NCBI RefSeq assembly: GCF_000759445.1
Contig: NZ_JRMB01000002.1
Span: forward strand, 620,001-684,000
DNA length: 64,000 nt
Source: Pseudomonas lutea
GTDB taxonomy: Bacteria > Pseudomonadota > Gammaproteobacteria > Pseudomonadales > Pseudomonadaceae
Direction: 5' to 3'
Shown: one piece after another, positions 7,558 through 16,270 of the stretch
Layout of the letters: each line of letters starts with the position of its first letter
How positions within the stretch are numbered: position 1 is the first letter of the stretch
Program-made: the position numbers and the translations under genes
The notes under the pieces: generated by a model
The model's database searches: none
What the model was told of the DNA's origin: nothing
Seen by the model: only the letters and a program-made list of their open reading frames with translations

Positions 7558-7911
7558 TCATCCTGCCAGGCGAACTTCTTCTGCACGATAGCCGGTGCGG
7601 GCCTGAGCCGCCGTCACCGTCGCGAAGGTCTGGAAGTCCAGGCTTGCGACCAGCCGTTCTGTCACCAGTTCGGAAAACAGATTCAGTTCAGGCGCAGCGA
7701 ACCAGTCATTCATCGCAGAAGGATCAGCCCACGAACCGGTAATAACCCAGACATCATCGTCCGTCAGGGAACGCTGCAGCGCAAAGTGCAGACAACCCTG
7801 TGCAGCACTGCACGAGTCGATAAGGCTGCTTAATCGCACCCCCACTTTCTCACTGTGGCCGGCGCCGGCGCGAATGGCGACCCGGTGGCTAACGATTGAA
7901 GTGTCAAGCAT
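7558..7911 (-). CDS. Antibiotic biosynthesis monooxygenase (ABM) domain protein
   Basis: A 117-residue single-domain protein. It has the ferredoxin-like ABM fold pattern: N-terminal strand, GHSEKVGVRLSSLIDSCSAAQGCLHFALQRS, then DDVWVITGSWADPSAMNDWFAAP, and a C-terminal strand. Family members are dimeric and act as cofactor-independent monooxygenases or small stress proteins; the substrate here is unknown. It is divergent from an AraC regulator at 8252 across 340 bp, so control by that regulator is plausible. Confidence 0.75.
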   Translation of the reverse strand: MLDTSIVSHRVAIRAGAGHSEKVGVRLSSLIDSCSAAQGCLHFALQRSLTDDDVWVITGSWADPSAMNDWFAAPELNLFSELVTERLVASLDFQTFATVTAAQARTGYRAEEVRLAG

Positions 7912-8251
7912 GGTCTGCGCTCCTTCTCTCTGTGTCCGTGCCGCGATCCAGGAAACATCCTGCGGCGGGGAAGTGAAGGTTAGTGTCTGGCGGAGTTTTC
8001 CCGGTAGCCGATTACTGCGGGGTTATTGCCCGATTCTGCGCTGGGGTGCTCATCGTCAGATGTCGGTTCGGGATCAACCCGTGCCTCAGGGTTGGACTTT
8101 CGAGCAAGCTTGCCGAGCAAACACGGTCGGCCGCGCTGCGTGAAACCGTGCGTTAACAGAATCAGGCAATCATCTGGCAGGATTCGCCTACCGCTTGCGC
8201 TTGCCCAAAAATAAGCTGTGCTGCATCAGACGCCTGTTAGAGGATTTACCC
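7912..8251. other. Divergent intergenic region between the ABM gene and the AraC regulator
   Basis: About 340 bp without a convincing gene. It must hold the promoters of both divergent genes; AGAGGA before 8252 is the only clear signal. No inverted repeat or terminator stood out. Confidence 0.5.
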
Positions 8252-9214
8252 ATGCCGCCATCCGCTGTTGCGCCCTTTGCTCCGGATGCTCCGGATGCTC
8301 CGCGTATCGAGGAGTTGAGCGCCCAGATGACGCAACAGCGCGCCGAGCTGGCAGAGCTGATTCGCCGTCATGCGCCAACCGATGGCAGTTTCCAGACGGT
8401 GATCAAGCCGCTGTTCATGGTTCGCCATGATCGCCCGTCGCAATCGGTGCCCGGCTTGGTCCAACCGGCGCTGTGCATCATGGCCCAGGGACGCAAGGAC
8501 GTGATGCTCGGCGGCGAGTTGTACACCTACGACCCTCTCAATTACCTCGTGCTGTCGGTCGCGTTGCCAATCAGCGGCAAGGTCATCTATGCAACGCCCG
8601 AAGAGCCACACCTGGCGCTGCGCCTGGAAATCGATCCCGCTGAAATCAATGCGTTGATCGCAGAGGCCGGTCCGATGAGCGTGCCGACCGGCCACAGCGG
8701 GCGAGGCATGTACGTCGAGCGGATCGACACGCAGTTGCTCGACGCAGTGATTCGACTTATCCGCCTGCTGGATACGCCGAAGGACATTGCCATGCTCGCG
8801 CCGCTGATCAACCGGGAGATCCTCTACCGTTTGCTGCGCGGGAGTGAGGGGCATCGGCTGTACGAAATCGCCATCTCAAACTGCCAGACCCACCGCGTCA
8901 CGCAGGCGATCAAATGGCTCAACGACCATTTTCAGGAGCCCTTGCGCATTGAGGACCTGGCCAGAGAGGTAAACCTGAGCGTCTCGACCCTGCATCATCG
9001 TTTTAAAGCCGTGACGGCCATGAGCCCGTTGCAGTATCAAAAACAACTGCGGCTGCAGGAGGCGCGCCGGTTAATGCTTGCGGACGGGCTCGAAGCATCC
9101 GCCGCCGGTTACCGGGTGGGCTATGAAAGCGCCTCGCAATTCAGCCGCGAGTACAGCCGCCTGTTCGGCGCACCGCCGCTTCGGGACCTGGCACGCCTGC
9201 GCAATACCGTCTGA
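8252..9214 (+). CDS. AraC-family transcriptional regulator
   Basis: A 320-residue regulator. The N-terminal AraC_N/cupin-like sensor domain covers about residues 50-200 (VPGLVQPALCIMAQGRKDVML, VLSVALPISGKV). The C-terminal HTH_18 pair covers about 210-310, with IEDLAREVNLSVSTLHHRF and the second helix motif GYESASQFSREYSRLFGAPP. The start at 8252 has AGAGGA 7 nt upstream; the in-frame ATG at 8195 lacks an RBS. Such regulators often control the divergent neighbour, here the ABM gene, in response to a small organic molecule. Confidence 0.88.
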   Translation: MPPSAVAPFAPDAPDAPRIEELSAQMTQQRAELAELIRRHAPTDGSFQTVIKPLFMVRHDRPSQSVPGLVQPALCIMAQGRKDVMLGGELYTYDPLNYLVLSVALPISGKVIYATPEEPHLALRLEIDPAEINALIAEAGPMSVPTGHSGRGMYVERIDTQLLDAVIRLIRLLDTPKDIAMLAPLINREILYRLLRGSEGHRLYEIAISNCQTHRVTQAIKWLNDHFQEPLRIEDLAREVNLSVSTLHHRFKAVTAMSPLQYQKQLRLQEARRLMLADGLEASAAGYRVGYESASQFSREYSRLFGAPPLRDLARLRNTV

Positions 9215-9271
9215 TGCCGCAGTGAAGCGGACCGGGCGTTCGTCGCAAAGATGATGGCGCTGCAAGCGACT

Positions 9272-9587
9272 TCTTCCCGGCTGAAGCCGGTCCCACTGAT
9301 GCACCCCGAACCGACCGTGGGACCATCTTCAGCCGGCCTCACTGATGCACCGCAAGCCGACTGTGGGACCGGCTTTAGCCGGGAAAGCGTCAGGTGCCAC
9401 GCCGCTAGCGTGAAGTCGCCCAAGTGACCTCTTCCCGGCTGAAGCCCGTCCCACTGATGCACCCCGAACCGACCGTGGGACCATCTTCAGCCGGTCCCAC
9501 TGATGCACCGCAAGCCGACTGTGGGACCGGCTTTAGCCGGGAAAGCGTCAGGTGCCGCGCCGCGAACGTGAAGTTGCCAAGTCGCCT
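9272..9587. repeat. Tandem duplication of a 158-bp REP-type element
   Basis: Two copies of a 158-bp unit start at 9272 and 9430, each containing TCTTCCCGGCTGAAGCC, CCGACCGTGGGACC, CACTGATGCACC and GTGGGACCGGCTTTAGCCGG. They differ by few substitutions. The 21-bp element at 9363-9383 and 9521-9541 recurs exactly as its reverse complement at 61140-61160. It fills the 390-bp gap between the convergent AraC and decarboxylase genes. Confidence 0.9.
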
Positions 9588-9604
9588 CTTCCGTGTGGAG
9601 TGAT

Positions 9605-11245
9605 TCACACCGTCCCCATCCGCGCCTCCATCCACGCGCGCTGATCAATTTCGATCAGCGTCGGTCCTTCGCGTCGGCCAGCGGCTTCCAGCGCCTCCAC
9701 CAACTGCGCGCCCCCAACGACGGCCTCGGCCGCGCAGCCCAGGGCTTTCGCTACGCCGATGAAGTCCGGCGAGTAGATGTCTACACCCACCGGCTCAATG
9801 GCGCGTTTGACCATGTACCTTTTGATCTCTTCATAACCCTGGTTATTCCACAGCAGCACGATGATGGGCACGTGCGCTTCCACCGCGCTCACCAACTCGG
9901 ACAGCGTGAACTGCAGGCCGCCATCACCGATCAGGCACACCACCGGATTGCGCTCACCGGCGTCGCGACTGCCCAGCCATGCCCCCATAGCGGCAGGCAA
10001 CGCGTAACCCAGCGTTCCATAGCCCGTGGATGAGTTGAACCAGCGGCGAGGCTTGTCGAGGTCCAGTGTCAGGTTGCCGGTGTAGACGGGCTGGGTGGAG
10101 TCGCCAACGATCACGGCCTCCGGCAGCACTTCGAGGACCGTCTGCAAGAACAGCGTCTGCGCACGTGTTGCCTCGTCCCAGTCAGCATCCAGCCTGGCCC
10201 TCAGCGCAGCCACTCGTGCGGGCCCCCAATCTTCATTGCGTGGGGCGAGGACCTCACCGGACAACGCGATCACCAACGCCTCGGCGGCATATCGGGCGTC
10301 GGCCACCAGCGCGACCTCGGGCGCAAACTGGCGTACCGTCTGGTCCGGGTCGATGTCGATGCGCAACAACAGGCCCGGAATGTTGAAGTGTCCCTGAAAA
10401 GTGATGTCGTAATCGGTTTCCGCCAGTTCCGTCCCAATGGCCAGCACCACGTCGGCGCTCTCGATGACCTCACGCGTGGCGTCAAGTGACTGTGTCGAGC
10501 CCAGCAACAGCGGGTGTTTGCCTGGCAGCATGCCCTTGGCGTTGATCGTCAGTGCGACCGGAGCGGCGAGCCGTTCGGCCAGCCGCTTCAATGCCGGGGC
10601 GCTGTCGATGGCGCCACCGCCCGCCAAAATCAGCGGCCGTTGCGCATGGGCCAAGAGCTTCGCCATCTGCGTGATTGCGTTGGGGGCCGCTCCGGCGCGC
10701 GTGACCGAAACCGGCTGGCTGCGCAGCAGGCCGTCGGCATTCTCCACCAGTACGTCGAGCGGGATCTCGATGTGCACCGGACGCGGCCGCGCCGCCTGAA
10801 ACACCGCGAAGGCCCGCGCCAGCACCGAGGGCAGCTCAGCGGCAGACATCAGCGTGTGGGAGAACGCCGCAACGCCTGCGACCAGTGCGCTCTGTGACGG
10901 CAGCTCATGCAGCTTGCCGCGCCCGCCTCCCAGCTGATTGCGCGACTGGACACTGGAGATGACCAGCATCGGAATCGAGTCCGCATACGCCTGCCCCATC
11001 GCCGTGATGATATTGGTCATGCCGGGGCCGGTGATGATGAAGCACACGCCAGGCTGTCCGCGCGTTCGCGCGTAACCATCGGCCATGAAACCCGCGCCCT
11101 GCTCGTGGCGCGGGGTGATGTGGGTGATCGACGAACCGGCCAGACCGCGATACAGCTCAACCGTGTGTACGCCCGGGATACCAAAGACGCGTTCGACGCC
11201 GTAACCCTCCAGCAACTTGACCAGCACTTCCCCGCACGTCGCCAT
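9605..11245 (-). CDS. ThDP-dependent acetolactate synthase-like enzyme, probable 5-guanidino-2-oxopentanoate decarboxylase
   Basis: A 546-residue enzyme of the acetolactate synthase/2-oxoacid decarboxylase superfamily. The catalytic Glu48 is in RHEQGAGFMADGYAR. The ThDP/Mg motif GDGG...WNNQGY has the standard 24-residue gap between GDG and NN. The three-domain length is usual. The best family match I recall is AruI, which decarboxylates 2-ketoarginine in the arginine transaminase pathway, but no aruH or aruRS neighbours are here, so the substrate is uncertain; another 2-oxoacid is possible. The ATG at 11245 has AAAGGCG 6 nt upstream, so the 10-residue longer start is unlikely. A divergent LysR regulator at 11396 probably controls it. 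Confidence 0.8.
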   Translation of the reverse strand: MATCGEVLVKLLEGYGVERVFGIPGVHTVELYRGLAGSSITHITPRHEQGAGFMADGYARTRGQPGVCFIITGPGMTNIITAMGQAYADSIPMLVISSVQSRNQLGGGRGKLHELPSQSALVAGVAAFSHTLMSAAELPSVLARAFAVFQAARPRPVHIEIPLDVLVENADGLLRSQPVSVTRAGAAPNAITQMAKLLAHAQRPLILAGGGAIDSAPALKRLAERLAAPVALTINAKGMLPGKHPLLLGSTQSLDATREVIESADVVLAIGTELAETDYDITFQGHFNIPGLLLRIDIDPDQTVRQFAPEVALVADARYAAEALVIALSGEVLAPRNEDWGPARVAALRARLDADWDEATRAQTLFLQTVLEVLPEAVIVGDSTQPVYTGNLTLDLDKPRRWFNSSTGYGTLGYALPAAMGAWLGSRDAGERNPVVCLIGDGGLQFTLSELVSAVEAHVPIIVLLWNNQGYEEIKRYMVKRAIEPVGVDIYSPDFIGVAKALGCAAEAVVGGAQLVEALEAAGRREGPTLIEIDQRAWMEARMGTV

Positions 11246-11395
11246 GTGTTCGCCTTTGCTCTTGTCTATTGGCACGCGGCCGCGCCCGGATTAATCCCGT
11301 GTTGAAGCAAGGGTCATTGGAACCGGGGGTGGTATCGACCACAACGCAAAAAATGTCATGCTTAGCCATGTTCCTGGCTCATGGCTCGCTTGCCG

Positions 11396-12283
11396 ATGAA
11401 ACGTCTCCCGCCCCTGCCCGCGCTGCATACGTTCCTGATCACGGCCAAGTGCTGCAATTTCACGCGGGCCGCCGAGGCACTGCACCTCACCCAGGGCGCC
11501 GTCAGCCGCCAGATCTCGGGGCTGGAAAGTCATCTTGGCTATCGATTGTTCATTCGTCAGGCCCGAGGTTTGTCCCTCACCCCACAAGGCCGCGAACTGC
11601 TGCCACGCATTGAACAGGTGTTCGGTCTGATCGAAGAAGCCGTGACTGAGGTGGACGCCAGACCCAGAGCGCTGCAGATCAAGGCCCCGACCTGCATCAG
11701 TCGCTGGTTGTTGCCCCGGCTGATGCACTGGCAGAAGGAACGGCCCGACGCACCGGTGCAGTTGACCACCACCAGCGCCCATGGCGTGGACTTTCAACGT
11801 GAGGACTTTGACGCGGCGGTGATATATGGCGCGCATCCGGGTGAGTCGGTGCATGCGCAGCACCTGTTTGACGAACAGCTCACGCCAGTCTGTTCGCCGT
11901 CAATGGCAGCCGGGGAGCCGCGCTGGCACCTCGATGATCTGCAGAAGCGCATGATGTTGCACCCGACTCTCGATGAACGGGACTGGGCGCTCTGGCTCAA
12001 AGCCGCGGGTGCCAGGCCGAATGCTGTCATGCAAGGCCAGCACTTCGACACGATGGACCTGGCCATGACTGTTGCCTCACAGAGCGAGGGCGTTGCCATC
12101 GGTGACTGGTCGCTGATCGGCGAAGACCTCGATGCGGGGCGACTGATGATGCCCTTCGACTTGAAAGTCAGAACCGGCGCTGGGTATTACCTAGTGTCTC
12201 CCAAACGCACCGCTGTGCCTGGGGCGCTCACGAAATTGCTGGACTGGCTATCGGAGCAGGCTGCCGAGCGACGCAGGGGCTGA
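11396..12283 (+). CDS. LysR-family regulator, GcvA-like
   Basis: A regulator of about 295 residues. The winged helix-turn-helix at the N-terminus (FTRAAEALHLTQGAVSRQISGLE) is followed by FIRQARGLSLTPQG, typical of the GcvA/AmpR-type group, then a substrate-binding domain. It is divergent from the ThDP decarboxylase with 150 bp between the starts. No clear RBS precedes either candidate start; an ATG five codons earlier (11381) is equally possible. Confidence 0.85.
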   Translation: MKRLPPLPALHTFLITAKCCNFTRAAEALHLTQGAVSRQISGLESHLGYRLFIRQARGLSLTPQGRELLPRIEQVFGLIEEAVTEVDARPRALQIKAPTCISRWLLPRLMHWQKERPDAPVQLTTTSAHGVDFQREDFDAAVIYGAHPGESVHAQHLFDEQLTPVCSPSMAAGEPRWHLDDLQKRMMLHPTLDERDWALWLKAAGARPNAVMQGQHFDTMDLAMTVASQSEGVAIGDWSLIGEDLDAGRLMMPFDLKVRTGAGYYLVSPKRTAVPGALTKLLDWLSEQAAERRRG

Positions 12284-12422
12284 ACGGCGCAACGCTGGCT
12301 CTTCCTCAACGCCCCGGCTGATAAAAACATTCAATCTCTACGGCCCCTTCCACTCGCCCAGACCGACCTACACTCACTGTGTCCGCTTTGAAAAGATGTC
12401 TTACCGGATTGAGGCAAAGGTC

Positions 12423-12599
12423 ATGAAAACCACAATAAAAAGACAGTGCGTTTATGTTGTTGCCGTTACTGCCGTGCTCAGCCTGTATGCCGCCGGCGCG
12501 TACCGTATCGAGCAGATGCGGCAGACGCCACGCATGGCAGTGGTCTGCACATTGGGGCACTGCGTTCCCACCGACGCGACGTTCAGCGCGCTTCGTTGA
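12423..12599 (+). CDS. Small single-span membrane hypothetical protein
   Basis: A 58-residue frame with AAAGG before ATG 12423. Basic N-terminus (MKTTIKRQ), one hydrophobic segment (VYVVAVTAVLSLYAAGAY) and a short tail with two Cys (VVCTLGHC). It could be an inner-membrane anchored or exported peptide. No family is recognised. The alternative start at 12396 lacks an RBS. Moderate confidence that it is a gene. Confidence 0.45.
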   Translation: MKTTIKRQCVYVVAVTAVLSLYAAGAYRIEQMRQTPRMAVVCTLGHCVPTDATFSALR

Positions 12600-12669
12600 C
12601 GCTGCACAGGCTCTTCACGCTGTGGAAATGCCGACAGCCTGCTATCGATTAGCAAGCTAACGGACTAGA

Positions 12670-12712
12670 CTTGGCAAAAATTCCTGCCGGTATTGCAGGC
12701 TAATCTGCCAAG
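12670..12712 (+). promoter_or_regulatory. Nested inverted repeat directly before the DHA2 exporter start
   Basis: Outer arms CTTGGCA (12670-12676) and TGCCAAG (12706-12712) enclose inner arms CCTGC (12683-12687) and GCAGG (12695-12699). The structure ends 12 nt before the GTG start and has no T-run, so it is not a terminator. It may be an operator or a leader hairpin affecting translation of the exporter. Confidence 0.45.
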
Positions 12713-12724
12713 CGAGCCCCTTCT

Positions 12725-14224
12725 GTGACGAGTCTCAATCAACCCCGTCCGGACATCCGCAGCATTTTGTTTGCGCTGATGATGGCCGTCTTCCTCAGTG
12801 CGCTGGATCAGACCATTGTCGCGGTCTCGATGCCGGCCATCTCTGCACAATTCCACGATTTCGACCTGCTCGCCTGGGTGATCTCGGCCTATATGGTCGC
12901 GCTTACGGTGGCCGTACCGATCTACGGCAAGTTGGGGGATTTGTACGGCCGCCGTCGATTGATGCTCTTTGGCCTGGCCACGTTTACCCTCGCCTCGCTG
13001 TTTTGCGCCCTGGCCCAGAGCATGGAACAACTGGTGCTGGCGCGGGTGCTGCAAGGCATCGGCGCGGGCGGGATGGTTTCGGTCAGCCAGGCCATCATCG
13101 GCGACATCGTTCCGCCCCGTGAACGTGGCCGCTACCAGGGTTACTTCAGCGGGATGTACGCAGCGGCCAGTGTTGCCGGCCCGGTGCTGGGCGGTTTCAT
13201 GACCGAGTATCTGTCCTGGCGCTGGGTGTTCATCATCAACCTGCCGCTGGGCCTGGCGGCGTGGTGGGTGGCGCGAAAGACGCTGGTCGGTCTGCCGGTG
13301 CCTCAGCGCAAACCGGTCATTGATTACCTGGGCACCGTGCTGATGATCATCGGGCTGACCGCGCTGCTGCTGGGCATTACCGAGATTGGCCAAGGGCACA
13401 GCTGGCGCGACGAATCGGTGCTCACGCAGCTGTCGGTGGCGCTGCTCGCGCTGGTGATCTTCGTGCTGTATGAAAGGCGCGCCCGCGAGCCATTGTTGCC
13501 GATGCACTTGTTTGCCAACCGCAGCGCCGTGCTCTGCTGGTGCACGATCTTCTTCACCAGTTTTCAGGCCATCTCACTGATCGTGCTGCTGCCGTTGCGG
13601 TTTCAGACCGTCACGGGCGCAGGTGCAGACAGCGCCGCACTGCACTTGATGCCGCTGGCCATCGGCATGCCGATGGGCGCGTATTTCGGAGGACGACGCA
13701 CTTCGCTTACCGGTCGTTACAAACCGATCATTCTCGCGGGCGCAGCGCTGATGCCGCTGGCGATTCTGGGGATCGCTTTCACCCCGGCGGAGTCGGCAGT
13801 TTTGACGAGTCTGTTCATGGTGTTGACCGGCATCGCCAGCGGTCTGCAATTCCCGACTTCGCTGGTGGGCACGCAGAATTCGGTGGAGGTCAAGGACATG
13901 GGTGTAGCGACCAGCACTACCAATCTATTTCGCTCGCTCGGCGGCGCGGTGGGTGTAGCTACGATGTCTGCGCTGCTGCTGGCAATGCTTGCCGGTTCAG
14001 GCATCGCTGAGGTCGGCGGTTCGATGGCTGAGGGTTCGGGCAATTTGCTGATGGACAGCCTGAACGCCGCCAGCGGTCCGGCGCTCGGATTACTGCGTGG
14101 CCAGTTATCGATGACCTTTCAGCATTTACTGATGGGCAGCGCGGCCGTGTCATTACTGGGCCTCGCGGCAGCCCTGGCGATGCCCAACAATGTGTTGCGC
14201 GGCCGGCACGACAAGGACCGATAG
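12725..14224 (+). CDS. DHA2-family (14-TMS) multidrug MFS exporter
   Basis: A 499-residue drug:H+ antiporter like EmrB/QacA/MDR-type proteins. Motifs seen are LDQTIVAVSMPAI (motif D1), GKLGDLYGRRR (motif A), LARVLQGIGAGGMVSVSQAIIGDIVPPRERG (motif B region) and AGPVLGGF (motif C of exporters). Hydrophobic segments are consistent with 14 helices. Translation starts at GTG 12725 with only a weak RBS, and a nested inverted repeat lies just upstream. It stands alone, without a membrane-fusion partner, so it probably exports across the inner membrane only. Substrate unknown. Confidence 0.88.
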   Translation: MTSLNQPRPDIRSILFALMMAVFLSALDQTIVAVSMPAISAQFHDFDLLAWVISAYMVALTVAVPIYGKLGDLYGRRRLMLFGLATFTLASLFCALAQSMEQLVLARVLQGIGAGGMVSVSQAIIGDIVPPRERGRYQGYFSGMYAAASVAGPVLGGFMTEYLSWRWVFIINLPLGLAAWWVARKTLVGLPVPQRKPVIDYLGTVLMIIGLTALLLGITEIGQGHSWRDESVLTQLSVALLALVIFVLYERRAREPLLPMHLFANRSAVLCWCTIFFTSFQAISLIVLLPLRFQTVTGAGADSAALHLMPLAIGMPMGAYFGGRRTSLTGRYKPIILAGAALMPLAILGIAFTPAESAVLTSLFMVLTGIASGLQFPTSLVGTQNSVEVKDMGVATSTTNLFRSLGGAVGVATMSALLLAMLAGSGIAEVGGSMAEGSGNLLMDSLNAASGPALGLLRGQLSMTFQHLLMGSAAVSLLGLAAALAMPNNVLRGRHDKDR

Positions 14225-14240
14225 CCGGCGTCTTGACGGG

Positions 14241-15101
14241 TCAGCCGCTGTAATACCCGACCGCCACCAGGTAGCCGCCGACTCTGCGCACATAGGCATG
14301 CTTGTGCTCGACCTTGCCGGTCACCGGGTTGCGCCAGCGGTATTCGTAGTCGCCTTCGGCCTGCTGCCTGACTATCTCAAGGATCGGAATGCCGACGGGT
14401 TTGCCTTCCGGGTCCTTGACCTTGCTGAAGTCGGTATTGACCAGCCGCAGGTTAGTGCCATGGGCGACATAGCGCTTTGATGCCAGGTCCACGACAAAGA
14501 CATACAGGTCGTCTTCGAGGAATCCGCCTTTCAGGTCGTTGATTGCGCGGACCGTGCCGTCTCTGTCCTGCTCAATTGCTTTGGATGCCTTATCGAGCAA
14601 TGCCCTGGCCTGCTCTGGCGATGCGCGCGGCAGGTAATAGCCCACCGCCAAGACCCGATTGGCGAGACGCTGAAAGTACACACGTTTGCGCTCGACCTTG
14701 CCGTCGCGCCAGTTCTGCCAGCGATATTCAGCTTGTTGTACGCCTGCGCTCTCGGGGGTCTGCAGCACGTGCTTGAAGGTCTTTTGCAGTTCCGGATCGA
14801 GCACTGATGAAACATCTCGCCCGATCAAGGCCACCGAAGGCCCGCCGCTGGCGAGCATGATGCCTTGGGTGTCGGTGACGAAAACGTAACGCTCGCCGTC
14901 GACGAACTCGCCCTGACGGCTGAACTCGGCCAGCGACTTGTCGCCCTGGACGCGATATCGGGCAACGGCTTTCTCAAGCAGAGCCTTGGCAGCTGCGGCC
15001 TCCTGCGCTTCGTCACCCGCAGCCCAGCACTGACCCATAAAAAAGACGGTGAGCGTGCCGACCAGAAGTTTTTTGAGGATGTCCTGTGAACCGACTGCCA
15101 T
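14241..15101 (-). CDS. Secreted double-Cache domain protein
   Basis: A 286-residue exported protein. An N-terminal signal (KKLLVGTLTVFFMGQCWAAG) is followed by two homologous Cache-type domains: the first ends with RVYFQRLANRVLAVGYYLPR, the second with HAYVRRVGGYLVAVGYYSG. Both contain YVFV and WR-x-GKVE elements. Cache domains bind small ligands such as organic acids in extracytoplasmic sensors, but there is no transmembrane output module here. The protein may be a periplasmic ligand-binding partner of a separate sensor. The start at 15101 follows GGGGCAAAGG; the 18-residue longer frame is less likely. It is convergent with the DHA2 exporter. Confidence 0.75.
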   Translation of the reverse strand: MAVGSQDILKKLLVGTLTVFFMGQCWAAGDEAQEAAAAKALLEKAVARYRVQGDKSLAEFSRQGEFVDGERYVFVTDTQGIMLASGGPSVALIGRDVSSVLDPELQKTFKHVLQTPESAGVQQAEYRWQNWRDGKVERKRVYFQRLANRVLAVGYYLPRASPEQARALLDKASKAIEQDRDGTVRAINDLKGGFLEDDLYVFVVDLASKRYVAHGTNLRLVNTDFSKVKDPEGKPVGIPILEIVRQQAEGDYEYRWRNPVTGKVEHKHAYVRRVGGYLVAVGYYSG

Positions 15102-15329
15102 GGCCTTTGCCCCATTCTTGTTGGTATGGCACCTAGCGTAGATGGCAGATCGCAATAAGGAAGCATTCGGGAGTTAAATGGGGGACGCGGCTGAATAGGC
15201 CCTGAACACCGGGCGATTAACGTAAAGCCACGGTAAACCGCCTGTTCAACCCGGCAAAGGCGAGGTATAGATACAGGCCAAGCGCCATTTGGCTCCAAGG
15301 GGACGACCGCGCGCCGTCCGCGAGCCGAG

Positions 15330-16016
15330 TCACGCCTTGCTGGCAATAACCGCCTGCTGACTCGCAGGCGCTGGAGGCAGCCCGGCATCGCGCAGTGCGG
15401 GGCTGAAGCGAAGCATGTCGAGAATGCCGTCAACCAGACGTTCGGCGTCGTTTTGCAGGGAGAAGCTCTCCGGCACCAGCAACCACTGCCCCAGAATGCC
15501 GTGGATATAAGCATGCAGACAGATGGCCGCGCGCTGCGGGTTCAGGTCTGCCGGCAATTGCCCTTGGCGGGAAGCATTGCTGAGCGCCAGCGCGATTCGT
15601 TCGTTGGCGTCGAGCCAGACAAATTGACGCTGTTGACGCATGTCACACATTTCGTCGGTAAATTCGAATTTATGAAACAGAATTTCATTGATGCGGCGGG
15701 TCTTGGGATCGTTGGCAACTTGCTGAAACAAATGAATGAGAAGCTTGCGCGTCCACCCCAGCGGATCAACTTCATCCTCGCTTTCGCTTGCGCGTGCCAT
15801 TTCTTCAAGGGGTTCATGGAGACTGTCGAGCATCGCCTGAACCAGATCGGCCTTATTGCTGAAGTGCCAATAGATCGCGCCACGGGTCACGCCCGCCAAG
15901 GCAGCAATGTCTGCAAGCGTTGTGCGCGAGACCCCTCGATCGTAGAAAGCCTGCTCGGCAGCTTCGAGAATCTGCCTGCGTGTTTCCTGAGCCTCTTCTT
16001 TCGTGCGTCGGACCAT
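15330..16016 (-). CDS. ttgR: TetR-family repressor of the ttgABC efflux operon
   Basis: A 228-residue repressor with the AcrR/TtgR N-terminal helix-turn-helix [26 protein letters not shown] and a helical ligand-binding C-domain. In P. putida TtgR, and PmeR in P. syringae, bind plant phenolics and antibiotics and release the pump promoter. It is divergent from ttgABC, and the 254-bp gap holds a nearly exact copy of the known TtgR operator. GAGG lies 13 nt upstream of the ATG. The C-terminal Ala/Pro-rich tail is longer than in TtgR (210 aa). Confidence 0.92.
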   Translation of the reverse strand: MVRRTKEEAQETRRQILEAAEQAFYDRGVSRTTLADIAALAGVTRGAIYWHFSNKADLVQAMLDSLHEPLEEMARASESEDEVDPLGWTRKLLIHLFQQVANDPKTRRINEILFHKFEFTDEMCDMRQQRQFVWLDANERIALALSNASRQGQLPADLNPQRAAICLHAYIHGILGQWLLVPESFSLQNDAERLVDGILDMLRFSPALRDAGLPPAPASQQAVIASKA

Positions 16017-16155
16017 GGCAGTAAAAACCTCAATAAAAATGCTTCAGGCGCTCTGGTCGAGTGGCCTGCACAGCACGTCGGGCGGCCTTTGTAATGCCTT
16101 GTCCCGGACCTACAATCGATGCCCTCGGTGCGTTGGAGTGTCGCAGACGTGGGTG

Positions 16156-16185
16156 TTTACAAACAACCGTGAACGTAAGTATATT
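16156..16185 (+). promoter_or_regulatory. TtgR operator overlapping the ttgABC promoter
   Basis: The segment TTTACAAACAACC at 16156-16168 followed by GTGAACGTAAGTATATT is almost the P. putida TtgR operator as I remember it. It also reads as a promoter for ttgA: -35 TTTACA (16156-16161), an 18-bp spacer and -10 TATATT (16180-16185). Repressor binding would block the polymerase and also ttgR itself. Confidence 0.85.
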
Positions 16186-16270
16186 CATTAGCATGCTACT
16201 TATCCAGCAGGAACCCTTTCCCGCCCCTTTCCACTTTTCATGAGTTCAGGCTCCTGACCCGAGGATCTTC

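Noticed and set aside
12671..12687. Sigma-54 promoter before the DHA2 exporter (TTGGCA...TGC)
   Set aside because: The GG and GC elements are one base too far apart, which RpoN does not tolerate; the bases belong to an inverted repeat.
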